Below, piece after piece: positions 1-10,534 of a stretch of DNA of 38,704 nucleotides. Origin of the DNA: an uncultured Clostridia bacterium. GTDB lineage: Bacteria; Bacillota; Clostridia; TANB77; CAG-508. The notes beneath the pieces were generated by a model that was given only the letters and a program-made list of their open reading frames with translations, was not told the origin of the DNA and ran no database searches. The position numbers were made by a program, and so were the translations under genes. The first letter of the stretch is position 1. Each line of letters starts with the position of its first letter. The stretch is from NCBI GenBank assembly GCA_947632035.1, contig CANRNR010000016.1, forward strand, positions 1-38,704, given 5' to 3'.

Positions 1-3000
1 TTTTCTTCGCTTCCATCTATTGGTTCTCCATTTTCATAAGTGTTAATATCTATTACTTCTTGCCATGTAATTGTATGCTTTTCATTATCATATGTTCCAT
101 TATCTAAACTTGATTTTGATAAATCTATTGGATATGGTAATGTATCTACTATTGTTATTTGTGCTTGTCCTATATATTCTGATACTGTTACATTGTAATT
201 TACGATATAGCTTACTTCTGCATCTTTTGTTTCAATGCTTTCTGTGCCTGTTTTGTTAATATTTTGATTCGTTATTTGTGGATCTTTTAGTTCATACTCA
301 TATGTTACTACTGTTAACTTATCTGTCATTGTACCTTCTGCATTATTTGGAGTCATTACTAATTTATAGTTATCTGGTATATCTTCTGCTGGATGTGTTT
401 CATATGAATCTCCATACTTTGGAGTATGTCCATCTTCTGGCAATGTTACATCTGCTGATAAAGTCTTACCTGTTCCTTTTTCTATATGATGTACTAATAC
501 ACCTGGTGAATCTTTTACATCATAGAAATATGTTACTTCTATTTTTTCATATTCATATGTTCCTTCACTATTTGATGGTGTTTCTGTTAATTCATATTGA
601 GGATTTAATTCTTCAGGAGTTTTTGCTTTAGTTGTATATGGTGTATGTACTTTCTCATATGTTGTAACATCTTCTGCTACACTACCATCTGCTAATGGTA
701 CTTTCTTTTCTGTTCCGTCTATATAGTGGTGTACTGTTAATGGTACTTTCTTTTCTACATAATAATATGTTATTTCTTTATCTTCTGATTCATAATTTCC
801 ACTTGCATCTCCTGGTATTTTATATGTTTCATCACCATTTTTTTCTAGCTCATATTTTGGTAAATCTAAGTGTGCCTTTGTTTCATATGTATCTCCTGGT
901 TTGCCATATAGGAAATCATCTGGTGCTACTTCTTGTCTTGTTTCAGTTCCATCTTCAGTTTTTAAATAATGGTGTACTGTTACTTTTGATAAAGGTGTAT
1001 TTGATATTATATATTCTCCGTTTTCATATCTTGCATTTTCTGAACCTTCTATTATAGCTTTATTATCTTCTTTAAAATCTATAACTATTGGTTTTTCTAA
1101 TATTACATATCCTTCTGGTGTATTTACTTCTGTTACACTATATCTTCCATATGGTATTTGTGTTGTTCCTTTTCCTTCACTACTAGTTACCATTGATGTG
1201 TGATATAGCTCTGAATTATCTAATATTATTCTTACATTTTTTACAGAGAAGGTATCTTCTCCCTCGTCACCAATTGCATTTTTATAGTATCCTAGATGCA
1301 AATAATATTGGTAACCTCCATCTAATGTTATTGTATAATCTTTATACTCTGAATCTGTTGTTCCTGATATATATACAAATCTTGTTGATGTATTACTATA
1401 ATATGATGGTGCTGTTGTTTCGGTTGTTACTGTTGCATATCCGTAATCACCACTTTGACTTGATACTTTAGCTTTTAGGCTTAAGTTATATTTTCCCTTG
1501 TAATCAGACAAATTTATTGGAATATATGAATTCGCTGTTGTGTTTGATTTTCCTTGATTGTTTGATTTATATTCGCCATTTTCGTTTACAAAATTATACT
1601 TTACATCTTTTGCTTCATATATATTTATACTATTTATTACTAATTGATCCTCATCTGTATCGATACTTTCATCTTTTCGATATCCTAAGTGTAAATAATA
1701 TGTATTACCTCCTGTTATTGCAAATGAAATGTATTCTTTACTTGTCTCATTTCCTGAAATTTTCATAAATTGCCCGCTACTTGTATTATATGCTGGTGCT
1801 GTTTTAGAAGTATTTATTGTTGCATAACCGTAGTCGTAACCACTTTGACTTGATATACTTGCATCTATTATTATAAAGTAGTTACCATCTTTTCCTTCTA
1901 GATTAATTGGAATATATGAATTTGCTACTGTATTTGCTTTTTGTTGATTATTTGATTTATATACTCCATTGTCATTTATGAAATTATATGTACTTGACTC
2001 AACATTAACTTTATATAACTTTATACTATGTATTACAATTTCATCATTGTTATTATCTCCACTACCATCTTTTTTATATCCTAAATGCAAATAATATGTA
2101 TGTTCTCCATCTAATACTTTAGATGTATAATCTTTTGCATCTATTATTCCAGCTTCATACATAAATCTTCCATCTGCATCAGTATCTTTTGGCGCTGTTT
2201 GTGTATCAGTTATTGTTAAATATCCATAATCGTATCTTGGTTCACTTGATACACTTGCATTTACAACTACTACATATTGTCCTTGTTTTCCACTTAAATC
2301 CAGTTTTACATATGAATTAGCTGTTGACTTATCTATTCCTTCTCCTGTTTCTGTATAGTTTTTACCATTATTAGGTACATAACTTCCATCTTGTTCTACA
2401 AAATAATAGTCCCCATTAGGTTTTGGCGTTAAATCTATATTATCATCTTTTATTTCTTCTCCTCTTTCTATTTCAGTATATGTTGCTCCATTTGCTACTA
2501 ATGAACCTTTTACTGTATCTGTTACATTTCTATCTCTATTTACTTCTATATATGTTGCTCCATTAACAGTTAAATCTCCTATTATTTTTTCTGGTGATGT
2601 TATGTCATCAATTTGATCTAACTTAAATTCTATTCCTTCTATTGGTTCTTTTGTTTTACTATCTTCTTTTTTTATTACTATTTTATTGGATTTCTTTGCA
2701 TATGTTACTACTACATGTTTATCTTCTTTTACATCATCAAATTTATCTAATGTATAACTTCCATCTTCAGCTGGTGTAAAGCTTTGCTCTACTCCGTTTA
2801 TTGTTACTTTTATTATTTCATATGTATCATCTAGAGGTGTCATTTTTATATCTACAGTACTAGAATCTCCATATTTTACTTTTTCATATGGATTTTTATT
2901 TTCGCCTAAAATGTCCCCTCCTCTTTGTCCATCTATTTCTTCTACATCTGTTGTTATTTTAAATTCTTTTCTATAATTTTTAACTTCTAATTCTTCTACT

Positions 3001-3575
3001 TCTGGTACGCCTATCATGTTTACTACTTTTACTAGCATTCCATCTTCTCCACCAGCATTTGTTAATGTTTTTCCATCTGTCTCGATTATTGGACTGTCAA
3101 AAGCTCCTCCTGCCAATATTGTTCCATCTTGTAGTTCTACTACTGAATATATTTTATCAGAAGAATTTCCTCCTATTGATTTCGCCCAATCTACTACATA
3201 TTTAACTTTAGTATTTGTATTTTTATTTGGCTTATATTTGATTAGTATTTCATCATAATAACTTTTTGAACTGCCATTATTTTTTAATGTATAATCTCCT
3301 ACTGTTATACTACTTGAAGAGGAATATCCTCCTACTATATAGCCTCCATCACTAGTTTGTGCTACTGAGCTTATACAATCGTTTAAATCTCCTCCAAAAC
3401 TCGTTGCCCATTCAACTTCATTACTAATATTATACTTGATTAATAGTCCTTTAGAATTATAGCTGTTATTATTTAATGTATAGTCTCCTAATGTTATACT
3501 ACTTGATACGAAAAATCCTCCTACTATATATCCTCCATCACTAGTTGCTAATACTGAAGTTATTTGATTATCCCC
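1..3575 (-). CDS. Giant surface adhesin, downstream part in shifted frame (partial, runs off left edge)
   Basis: This frame is open from the frameshift near 3575 to the window edge and continues the protein encoded at 10389-3568. In order it shows the last three propeller-like repeats (to about 3010), a spacer, the start of a SpaA/Cna_B-like domain (KIVIKKED then EGIEFKL, about 2690-2600), three repeated modules of about 125 residues ending in YYLHLGY (about 2385-1215), the end of the Cna_B fold (YGRYSVTEV, then PEGY, about 1160-1100), three MucBP-like domains (each begins V-HH, at about 990, 750 and 505) and the start of another extracellular domain (about 260-1). MucBP domains are known from mucus- or surface-binding proteins. 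No start codon or ribosome site is seen at the junction, so this is unlikely to be an independent gene. The cell-surface anchor must lie to the left. Translation was read by eye; boundaries are approximate. Confidence 0.8.
1215..2385 (-). repeat. Three tandem jelly-roll-like protein modules
   Basis: Three consecutive units of about 390-400 bp encode related modules. Shared landmarks are ANSY(V/I) near the start, SSQSG-YDYGYATI in the middle, TAP-Y, and YYLHLGY followed by K near the end, with the linker YNF-N-NG-YKSNNQ between units. The YYLHLGY codons sit near 2100, 1700 and 1300. The all-beta appearance suggests carbohydrate-binding-like sandwiches, but this is inference and no family was assigned. 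Confidence 0.7.
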
Positions 3576-6010
3576 GCCAATATTCTCCTCCAAAACTCGT
3601 TGCCCATTCAACTACATATTTATCTTTACTACCTACATCTTCGTTTGGTTTATACTTAATTAGTAGACCATCAGAATTAGAACCTCCTGAATGATTACCT
3701 TCTATTTTTAAGTTTCCTACTGTTATACTAGTTGAAAAGAAATATCCTCCTACTATATAGCCTCCATCACTAGTTTGTGCTACTGAACTTATACAATCGT
3801 TTAAATCTCCTCCAAAACTTGTTGCCCATTCAATTACATATTTATCGTTACTACTTACATCTTCGTTTGGTTTATACTTGATTAATAGTCCATCGCCATA
3901 AAATAATGATCTACTTCTATTATTTAATGTATAGCTTCCTACTGTTATACTATAATCAGAGAAACATCCTCCTACTATATATCCTCCATCACTTGTTGCC
4001 GATACTGCATTTACATAGTCAGAACCACTTCCTCCAAAACTCGTTGCCCATTCAATTACATATTTATCGTTACTACTTACATCTTCGTTTGGTTTATACT
4101 TGATTAATAGTCCATCAGAAGTATATGAACCTATATAAGTACCTGTATAAGTACTATTATTTGTAAATGTATAATTCCCTATTGTTATTGTATCTCCTTT
4201 TTTTCCAGTCCAATATCCTCCTACTATATATCCTCCATCACTTGTCTCTGATACTGATGTTATTATATCCGCACCACTTTCTCCAACGCTAGTTGCCCAT
4301 TCAACTTCATATTTATCATTACTACTTACATCTTCGTTTGGTTTATACTTAATTAGTAGTCCATCAGCATCCCCATTACTCTTTAATTCATAGTCTCCTA
4401 TGGTTATTGCATCTTCCTTTTCTCCGCTCCAATATCCTCCTATTATATATCCTCCATCACTAGTTGGTGATATTGAGTTTATGCTATCGTTAGTACTTCC
4501 TCCAAAACTTCTAGCACTTATAACAGTTGGATTAGCTAGCTCTTTTTTATTGTATTTGATTAGTAATTCATCATAATAATTTGTTGAACCGTTATTCTTT
4601 AATTCATAGTCTCCTAAAGTTATATTACTACTTCTAAACTGTCCTCCTATTATATATCCTCCATCATTAGATACTGATATTGAAGTTATTTCATCATCAT
4701 TGCTTCCTCCAAAACTCGTTGCCCATTCAATTACATATTTATCGTTACTACTTACATCTTCGTTTGGTTTATACTTGATTAATAGTCCATCAGCACCCCC
4801 ATTACTCTTTAATTCATAGTCTCCTAAAGTTATATTACTACTTCCAAACTGTCCTCCTATTATATATCCTCCATCACTTGTTGCCGATACTGCATTTACA
4901 TAGTCAGAACCTCTTCCTCCAATACTCGTTGCCCATTCGACTTTATTATTACTGTCATACTTGATTAGTAGTCCATCGTAATTTCCTTTAGTTGTTAATT
5001 TATTTTCTCCTACTGTTATACTACTTGAATAGAATCTCCCTCCTACTATATATCCTCCATCACTTGTTGCCGATACTGCATTTACATAGTCAGAACCACT
5101 TCCTCCAATACTCGTTGCCCATTCAACTACATATTTATCTTTACTACCTACATCTTCGTTTGGTTTATACTTAATTAGTAGACCATCAGAATTAGAACCT
5201 CCTGAATGATTACCTTCTATTTTTAAGTTTCCTACTGTTATACTAGTTGAAAAGAAATATCCTCCTACTATATAGCCTCCATCACTAGTTTGTGCTACTG
5301 AACTTATACAATCGTTTAAATCTCCTCCAATACTCGTTGCCCATTCAACTACATATTTATCTTTACTACCTACATCTTCGTTTGGTTTATACTTAATTAG
5401 TAGACCATCAGAATTAGAACCTCCTGAATGATTACCTTCTATTTTTAAGTTTCCTACTGTTATACTAGTTGAAAAGAAATATCCTCCTACTATATAGCCT
5501 CCATCACTAGTTGCTGATATTGAAGTTATTTCGTCATCATAACTTCCTCCAAAACTAATTGCGTCATCATAACTTCCTCCAAAACTACTTGCCCATTCAA
5601 CTTTATTATTACTGTCATACTTGATTAGTAGTCCATCATTATTTCCGTAATTATCGTTATTATTTAATGTATAGTCTCCTACTTTTATACTACTGCTTCT
5701 GAAAGATCCTCCTACTATATATCCTCCATCACTAGTTGGTGATATTGAAGTTATTTTGTCATCATAACTTCCTCCAAAACTACTTGCCCATTCGATATCT
5801 CCATAATCACTATACTTGATTAATAGTCCATCAGAAGTATATGAACCTATACTATTATTTGTAAATGTATAATTCCCTATTGTTATTGTATCTCCTTTTT
5901 TTCCAGTCCAATATCCTCCTACTATATATCCTCCATCACTAGTTGCTGATATTGAAGTCATTTCGTCATTATAACTTCCTCCAAAACTACTTGCCCATTC
6001 CGTTGCCATT
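3010..6010 (-). repeat. Array of 14 beta-propeller-like repeats
   Basis: Fourteen units can be counted across the frameshift: eleven complete in the upstream frame, one split by it, and two more downstream. Each has (E)WA(T/S)S(F/I)GG, then D and I-S, then SDGGYI(V/I)GG, a short variable strand (SITVG or NITLG), and DGLLIKY. The last unit is diverged (DWAKSIGG, LAGGAF, DGMLVKV), as expected of a terminal blade. Several units are identical in DNA for about 190-225 bp, for example around 3592-3820, 5110-5340 and 5330-5520. A small in-frame duplication (SFGGSYDDAI) lies near 5550-5590. The pattern is consistent with SBBP/delta-60 blades; 14 could be two seven-bladed propellers. Confidence 0.85.
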
Positions 6011-9000
6011 ATTTCTTCTGCTTCTCTTGATGCTCCTATTCCAAAGTAATATACATTGTTTGTTATTTCGTATTTTTCATCTTTTGTTTGTATTTCTACT
6101 GCTTTATATAATCCTTCTCTTAAGTTTGCTTCTATTTCTCCTTTATCGTTTGTTGTTAATGTATAATATGTTTTTCCATTTATTACTTCTTTTTCTCCTA
6201 ATATGTTGTATTTACTGTCTAATGCTAGTTGTTCTTCTCCATTATCTACATTGTATATTGCAAATTTTGTTCCTGGTAGTGGTGCTTTTGTTTCTCCATC
6301 TTTCTTTATTAATTTAAATGATGGACTATCTTCTATTTTTATTGTTACTGTGTTATCCTCTGCTGTTTGCTCCTTTATTTTGCCTTCGTTTATTTTCATA
6401 GTTAATACACCATCTATGTTAGTTACATAGAAGGTTATGTCTTTTACTTGTGCATATCCATCTGGAGCTAATAATTCTTTTAATGTATATGTTTGGTCTA
6501 AGTTCTTTGTTTCTTCATATTGATATAAGTTTGATATTGTTATGCTTCCATTTGTATCTGTTATATAATCATTTATTTTTTTTGTTCCCTTAAATAGTCT
6601 AAATTTTGCTCCTTCTAATGGTGTATCTTCTCCTTTTACTACTTTATTTATTTTTAATGTATATTCTGGTATTTTTTCGTTGGCTATGTTTAAAGTTAAT
6701 ATTGGTATATTTTCTGTTTCTTGTACTTGTGCTTTCGTTACTAAATTTTGTCCGTTTTCTTCTGCTTTTTCTACTGTATATTTTCCATCATTATTTTTTA
6801 TTGTAAATGTTATTTTACTTGCCAAATAATACCCTTCTTTTGCTTTTATTTCCTCTAGGGTATATTGTTCTCCTATACTTAATCCTGTTAAACTTACTTC
6901 TCCAGTTTTGTTTGTTGTTATGCTTCTTCCATTCTCAAAATTCTTTCCTGTTAATTTAAAGCGAACTCCATTTAATTTTGTTTCTTGACTTTCTTTTTGT
7001 GTTTTTACTATTTTTAAGCTTGCCTTTACTTCGTCTTCTACTTGTACTTGTACTTTATATCTTCCATTATCTTGTGGTTCTACTAATTTTATTGATTTTG
7101 AGTTTCCATTAACTGTTACTTCATCTACTAATTTTAATATTTCACCATCTTCTGTTACTTTAAATTTTATCTCTGCTTCATTTAGTTCATAATTTGTTGG
7201 GCTTTTTATCTCTTTTATTACATATGTTTTATCTACATAAAAATCTGTTAATGTTAAGCTTCCATTTGTATCTGTTGCCTTTGTTCTTCCTTCTTCTGCA
7301 TTTTCTTCTTTTATTAAATATGTTGCCCCTTGTACTGTATTATTTCTTCCTAATTGATATTTAGTAAGTTCTAAATCATATTGTTTTGCTATCATTATTC
7401 CTACTTTGTTTGGCTCTGTTTGTGTTCTATATTTTCCTTGCTCAGTATCTAAACTAAAGTATACTGCATGATGGCTATATGATACCTTATTATAGTCTAC
7501 ATCTTTTGGTACTAAAACTTTATAGCTAATATTATAGTTAGCATTTTTTCCAATTTTGTTATCCCCTAAATCTATTAAATAGCTTTTTATATTAGTAAAG
7601 TCTGTTGGATGTTCTTTCCAATCATTACCATCTCCATTTAAATCTTTTGTTGCCTGTCCATTTTCACTATAATATACTTTTGCTATATTTTGTAATTCTG
7701 GTGGTAAAGTTATTTCTCCTTGCATTTTTAGGTCGTATTCTGAACCTAAGTCTCCTCCATTTATTGCATATTTATTACCTATATGTGGTACTCTTCCTAA
7801 TATTTTTATTTCACTTATTGTTCTTTCATAATTGTTTGTCATTTGAATATTGATTGTTGCTGTTCCTTGATTTTTCTCTACAAGTGCTATTTGAGGTGCT
7901 ACAGTAATGCTTTTCTTATTATCATATTCTGTTATTGTTTCACTTGTAAGTAGTGAACTTGGTGATAATAATCCTAGGTTTGTTTTTGCCTTTCCTATTG
8001 ATTCTGTTTTATTTAAATCTCCATCTAAATCATAACTATCCTCTACCTTGTATTCACTCCAATAGTCTACTGCATTTGCATTATAATAATATAACTCTAC
8101 TTGTTCTGTTTGTGTTGTTGCTGTTGGGTTTGGAGTTATGTCACAGTTTATTACTACATTAAATGTATTTGGCGTATTATTTTCAGTATTTATTTTTATG
8201 TAGTAATTATTTCCTTCTTTATATTTCTCGTAGCTTATTATTTTTACTTCTTCACCTAGACTGTTATTACTTATACTTATATTATTTATACTAATATCTG
8301 CAATATCTTCTGGAAGTTTTACTAAAAATACTCCATTTTGCCATTTTACTTGGTTATAGCTTTCATTTGCTGTTGCTCTTATGGTTATATTCATATTTTT
8401 CTCTGTTACTTGTGTTGATATTGAAGTTTTATTTAAATTTATACTTGCTATTGTATATGGGGCTTCATATCTTGCATTTGCAGTATCTACTTTTACTAAT
8501 TCTTCTCCTATATATCCACATAATGTTGATTTAATATGTTCTAAGTCCATAAATGTATCTAAGTCATAATGCTCTGTTATATATTCATCATCTAATTGTT
8601 TTATGTTATATACATATAGACTTGTTTCTTTGTTTACAGTTGTTGTTTCTATTCTTATATGTTTTACTGGTTTTTCATAATAGTATGGAGTACTTGAGTT
8701 ATATTTACTCCAATTATCTTTTGTAAATGTCATCAGTAGCTCATCCAATTCATCGTCATATACTTTTATTTCTCCTGTTTCTCCTAATAATGATAATGGA
8801 TTTGAGAAGTAAATTCCTATGTTTGTAGTTACTTCTTCCATACTTACATCATCACCATTTGTTGTTATAAATTGATCACATACTTGATCTTCATCATTTC
8901 TTCTTTCCTTCATTACCATTTTTAAGTTTCCATATTTTGTACCTGCATAGCCATGCCATGTTACTAAATAATTATCGTCTTTTTCCTCGCTTGATAAACC

Positions 9001-10389
9001 ATTATATATTTTTAATGGTTTTTCTTTTGATATTATATATCTACTTGTTGGGTCATATACATGCTTTCCTACTTTTATATCAAATGCCGATGTATATATA
9101 TAACCTGTGGGTGGTTGTGGTTTTTCATATGTTAAAACAATCGTTGATTGTTGTTTAGGTGATACTTCTGGGTTATTAAATTCACTATTCGTATTATTGT
9201 GTCCTTCATAATATGCTTTTACTGGTATACGTAATTCTATTGTTTCTATTCCTGCTGTTCTATAAGCTTCTAATGGATATACTACTTTAATAGTATAATT
9301 ATTGTTTCTTGATATTGTATCTGTTACTATTTTTGTATCTTCATTTAATGTAGATTCTCTTTCTATTGTAAATTTTCTTGTATTGGGTTCATAATTAAAT
9401 TTCACATTACTATTTGTACATTCTACTCTTATTGGTGGTTGCTCATTAAATAATGGTATTGTTCCTTCTACTAGTGATTTTTTTAATATTAACTCTTCTT
9501 TGGTTTCTCTAGTATATACAGTAAAGTTTAATTTTAATTCATCATTTTCTTCATCTATTGCTGTTTCTATGTCTCCTTTTTGATTTGTATTTGTTATTTG
9601 TGCTTCTACATATCCATGCCAATCTACATCAAATTGTACTTCTTTTGTAATTTGTATTCCTTCTTCTTGTCCATCTGGTATGTATGTTCCTGTTAATTTT
9701 ACTGTTCCTTTTTTGCTATATTTACTTGTATCATTGTTGGTTATAGCTGATTTTATAATTCCTGAAATTAACTTTTGTGAACCATTATTAACGGTGTTTA
9801 GTTTAATTGTTTTTATATTATTTCCTATGGTATTTTCACTTATTATTTGATCTTGTGGTAAACTTGCTTGAAGAGCAAAGTTTTCTCCATTTATGGTTAT
9901 TACACCATCTTCTAAACGTCCATTGGTTTGTACTTTAAGTTCCATGTATAATGTATCCGTTTCTTTTACATTTCTACATGTTCCTCTTATACTTTCTGCT
10001 ATTCCATCACCAGTTAAGTCACGCAAAAAGAACGCATCAAACTCAACGTTACCGCCAGTTTCTGCTACATCTTCTTCTCCTGGATTAACTTGAGGATATT
10101 GCATTGACCTTGCAATTTCACCCATTCTTTGTGGCTGTATCTGGTTATAGCTTCCTACTAAGGCTATTACTAGAACTATTGCTGTTGCAAGTACACTTGC
10201 TCCTACTAATAGTTTTTGCTTTAAGCCTTTTGCTTGCTTTTTAGCTTTACCTTTAGCTTGAGTTTTAAACTTAGTCTTAATAGATTTAGCCTTCTTTTTA
10301 TCTTCGCTAATTTTAGATTCTGACAAAATTGCTTCTTTAGCTTTCTCCTTTTCGTTTAAATTTTCATTTTGGTTTTGATTCTCGTCCAT
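3568..10389 (-). CDS. Giant surface protein: basic N-terminus, membrane segment, SpaA domains, propeller repeats; ends at a frameshift
   Basis: The start is MDENQ at 10389, because a strong GGAGGT (10404-10399) lies 9 nt upstream; an ATG nine codons earlier would place that site inside the gene. The 2273-residue product has a highly charged Lys/Gln-rich tail (residues 1-59), one hydrophobic segment (about 60-80, a signal anchor or unusual long signal peptide) and then extracellular sequence. Residues 90-1000 are beta-rich and not confidently recognised, and include LRDLTGDG, a calcium-loop-like stretch. Four SpaA/Cna_B-like prealbumin domains follow (about 1000-1455; typical K near the start, E in IKEIKSP or LKELLAP). 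Eleven repeats of about 60-85 residues with the pattern W-SFGG-D-SDGGYIVGG-DGLLIKY follow, resembling SBBP or delta-60 beta-propeller repeats. The frame ends abruptly as FGGEYWRG-stop inside repeat 12, while the next frame continues the repeat. Likely an adhesin or surface scaffold; ligand unknown. Confidence 0.88.
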   Translation of the reverse strand: MDENQNQNENLNEKEKAKEAILSESKISEDKKKAKSIKTKFKTQAKGKAKKQAKGLKQKLLVGASVLATAIVLVIALVGSYNQIQPQRMGEIARSMQYPQVNPGEEDVAETGGNVEFDAFFLRDLTGDGIAESIRGTCRNVKETDTLYMELKVQTNGRLEDGVITINGENFALQASLPQDQIISENTIGNNIKTIKLNTVNNGSQKLISGIIKSAITNNDTSKYSKKGTVKLTGTYIPDGQEEGIQITKEVQFDVDWHGYVEAQITNTNQKGDIETAIDEENDELKLNFTVYTRETKEELILKKSLVEGTIPLFNEQPPIRVECTNSNVKFNYEPNTRKFTIERESTLNEDTKIVTDTISRNNNYTIKVVYPLEAYRTAGIETIELRIPVKAYYEGHNNTNSEFNNPEVSPKQQSTIVLTYEKPQPPTGYIYTSAFDIKVGKHVYDPTSRYIISKEKPLKIYNGLSSEEKDDNYLVTWHGYAGTKYGNLKMVMKERRNDEDQVCDQFITTNGDDVSMEEVTTNIGIYFSNPLSLLGETGEIKVYDDELDELLMTFTKDNWSKYNSSTPYYYEKPVKHIRIETTTVNKETSLYVYNIKQLDDEYITEHYDLDTFMDLEHIKSTLCGYIGEELVKVDTANARYEAPYTIASINLNKTSISTQVTEKNMNITIRATANESYNQVKWQNGVFLVKLPEDIADISINNISISNNSLGEEVKIISYEKYKEGNNYYIKINTENNTPNTFNVVINCDITPNPTATTQTEQVELYYYNANAVDYWSEYKVEDSYDLDGDLNKTESIGKAKTNLGLLSPSSLLTSETITEYDNKKSITVAPQIALVEKNQGTATINIQMTNNYERTISEIKILGRVPHIGNKYAINGGDLGSEYDLKMQGEITLPPELQNIAKVYYSENGQATKDLNGDGNDWKEHPTDFTNIKSYLIDLGDNKIGKNANYNISYKVLVPKDVDYNKVSYSHHAVYFSLDTEQGKYRTQTEPNKVGIMIAKQYDLELTKYQLGRNNTVQGATYLIKEENAEEGRTKATDTNGSLTLTDFYVDKTYVIKEIKSPTNYELNEAEIKFKVTEDGEILKLVDEVTVNGNSKSIKLVEPQDNGRYKVQVQVEDEVKASLKIVKTQKESQETKLNGVRFKLTGKNFENGRSITTNKTGEVSLTGLSIGEQYTLEEIKAKEGYYLASKITFTIKNNDGKYTVEKAEENGQNLVTKAQVQETENIPILTLNIANEKIPEYTLKINKVVKGEDTPLEGAKFRLFKGTKKINDYITDTNGSITISNLYQYEETKNLDQTYTLKELLAPDGYAQVKDITFYVTNIDGVLTMKINEGKIKEQTAEDNTVTIKIEDSPSFKLIKKDGETKAPLPGTKFAIYNVDNGEEQLALDSKYNILGEKEVINGKTYYTLTTNDKGEIEANLREGLYKAVEIQTKDEKYEITNNVYYFGIGASREAEEIMATEWASSFGGSYNDEMTSISATSDGGYIVGGYWTGKKGDTITIGNYTFTNNSIGSYTSDGLLIKYSDYGDIEWASSFGGSYDDKITSISPTSDGGYIVGGSFRSSSIKVGDYTLNNNDNYGNNDGLLIKYDSNNKVEWASSFGGSYDDAISFGGSYDDEITSISATSDGGYIVGGYFFSTSITVGNLKIEGNHSGGSNSDGLLIKYKPNEDVGSKDKYVVEWATSIGGDLNDCISSVAQTSDGGYIVGGYFFSTSITVGNLKIEGNHSGGSNSDGLLIKYKPNEDVGSKDKYVVEWATSIGGSGSDYVNAVSATSDGGYIVGGRFYSSSITVGENKLTTKGNYDGLLIKYDSNNKVEWATSIGGRGSDYVNAVSATSDGGYIIGGQFGSSNITLGDYELKSNGGADGLLIKYKPNEDVSSNDKYVIEWATSFGGSNDDEITSISVSNDGGYIIGGQFRSSNITLGDYELKNNGSTNYYDELLIKYNKKELANPTVISARSFGGSTNDSINSISPTSDGGYIIGGYWSGEKEDAITIGDYELKSNGDADGLLIKYKPNEDVSSNDKYEVEWATSVGESGADIITSVSETSDGGYIVGGYWTGKKGDTITIGNYTFTNNSTYTGTYIGSYTSDGLLIKYKPNEDVSSNDKYVIEWATSFGGSGSDYVNAVSATSDGGYIVGGCFSDYSITVGSYTLNNRSRSLFYGDGLLIKYKPNEDVSSNDKYVIEWATSFGGDLNDCISSVAQTSDGGYIVGGYFFSTSITVGNLKIEGNHSGGSNSDGLLIKYKPNEDVGSKDKYVVEWATSFGGEYWRG

Positions 10390-10464
10390 GTGTAGTTTAC
10401 CTCCATACAAAAACAATAAAAAATAATATAAAACATAGTTTTAAAGTTTATATTTATATATATA

Positions 10465-10493
10465 ATTATAAATTCTTGTAAAGAGCTTGTAAA
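10465..10493 (-). promoter_or_regulatory. Promoter of the giant adhesin gene
   Basis: TTTACA (10493-10488) and a consensus TATAAT (10470-10465) are separated by exactly 17 nt. The predicted start of transcription near 10458 leaves a leader of about 70 nt before MDENQ. Confidence 0.75.
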
Positions 10494-10499
10494 CAACAT

Positions 10500-10533
10500 G
10501 AAAGCTGGTAAATTGCACCATTTACCAGCTTTC
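10500..10533. repeat. Perfect 14-bp inverted repeat with 6-nt loop upstream of the adhesin promoter
   Basis: The arms GAAAGCTGGTAAAT and ATTTACCAGCTTTC pair perfectly around TGCACC. The element fills most of the gap between the ATCCGTAA motif (10544-10535) and the -35 (10493). No T-run follows it on the minus strand, so it is a poor terminator for the upstream gene. It may be an operator or a cruciform-prone spacer. Confidence 0.6.
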
Positions 10534-10534
10534 T

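Noticed and set aside
3568-3590. Programmed ribosomal frameshift
   Set aside because: No classical slippery heptamer or clear downstream pseudoknot was seen, and the junction looks like misjoined repeats instead.
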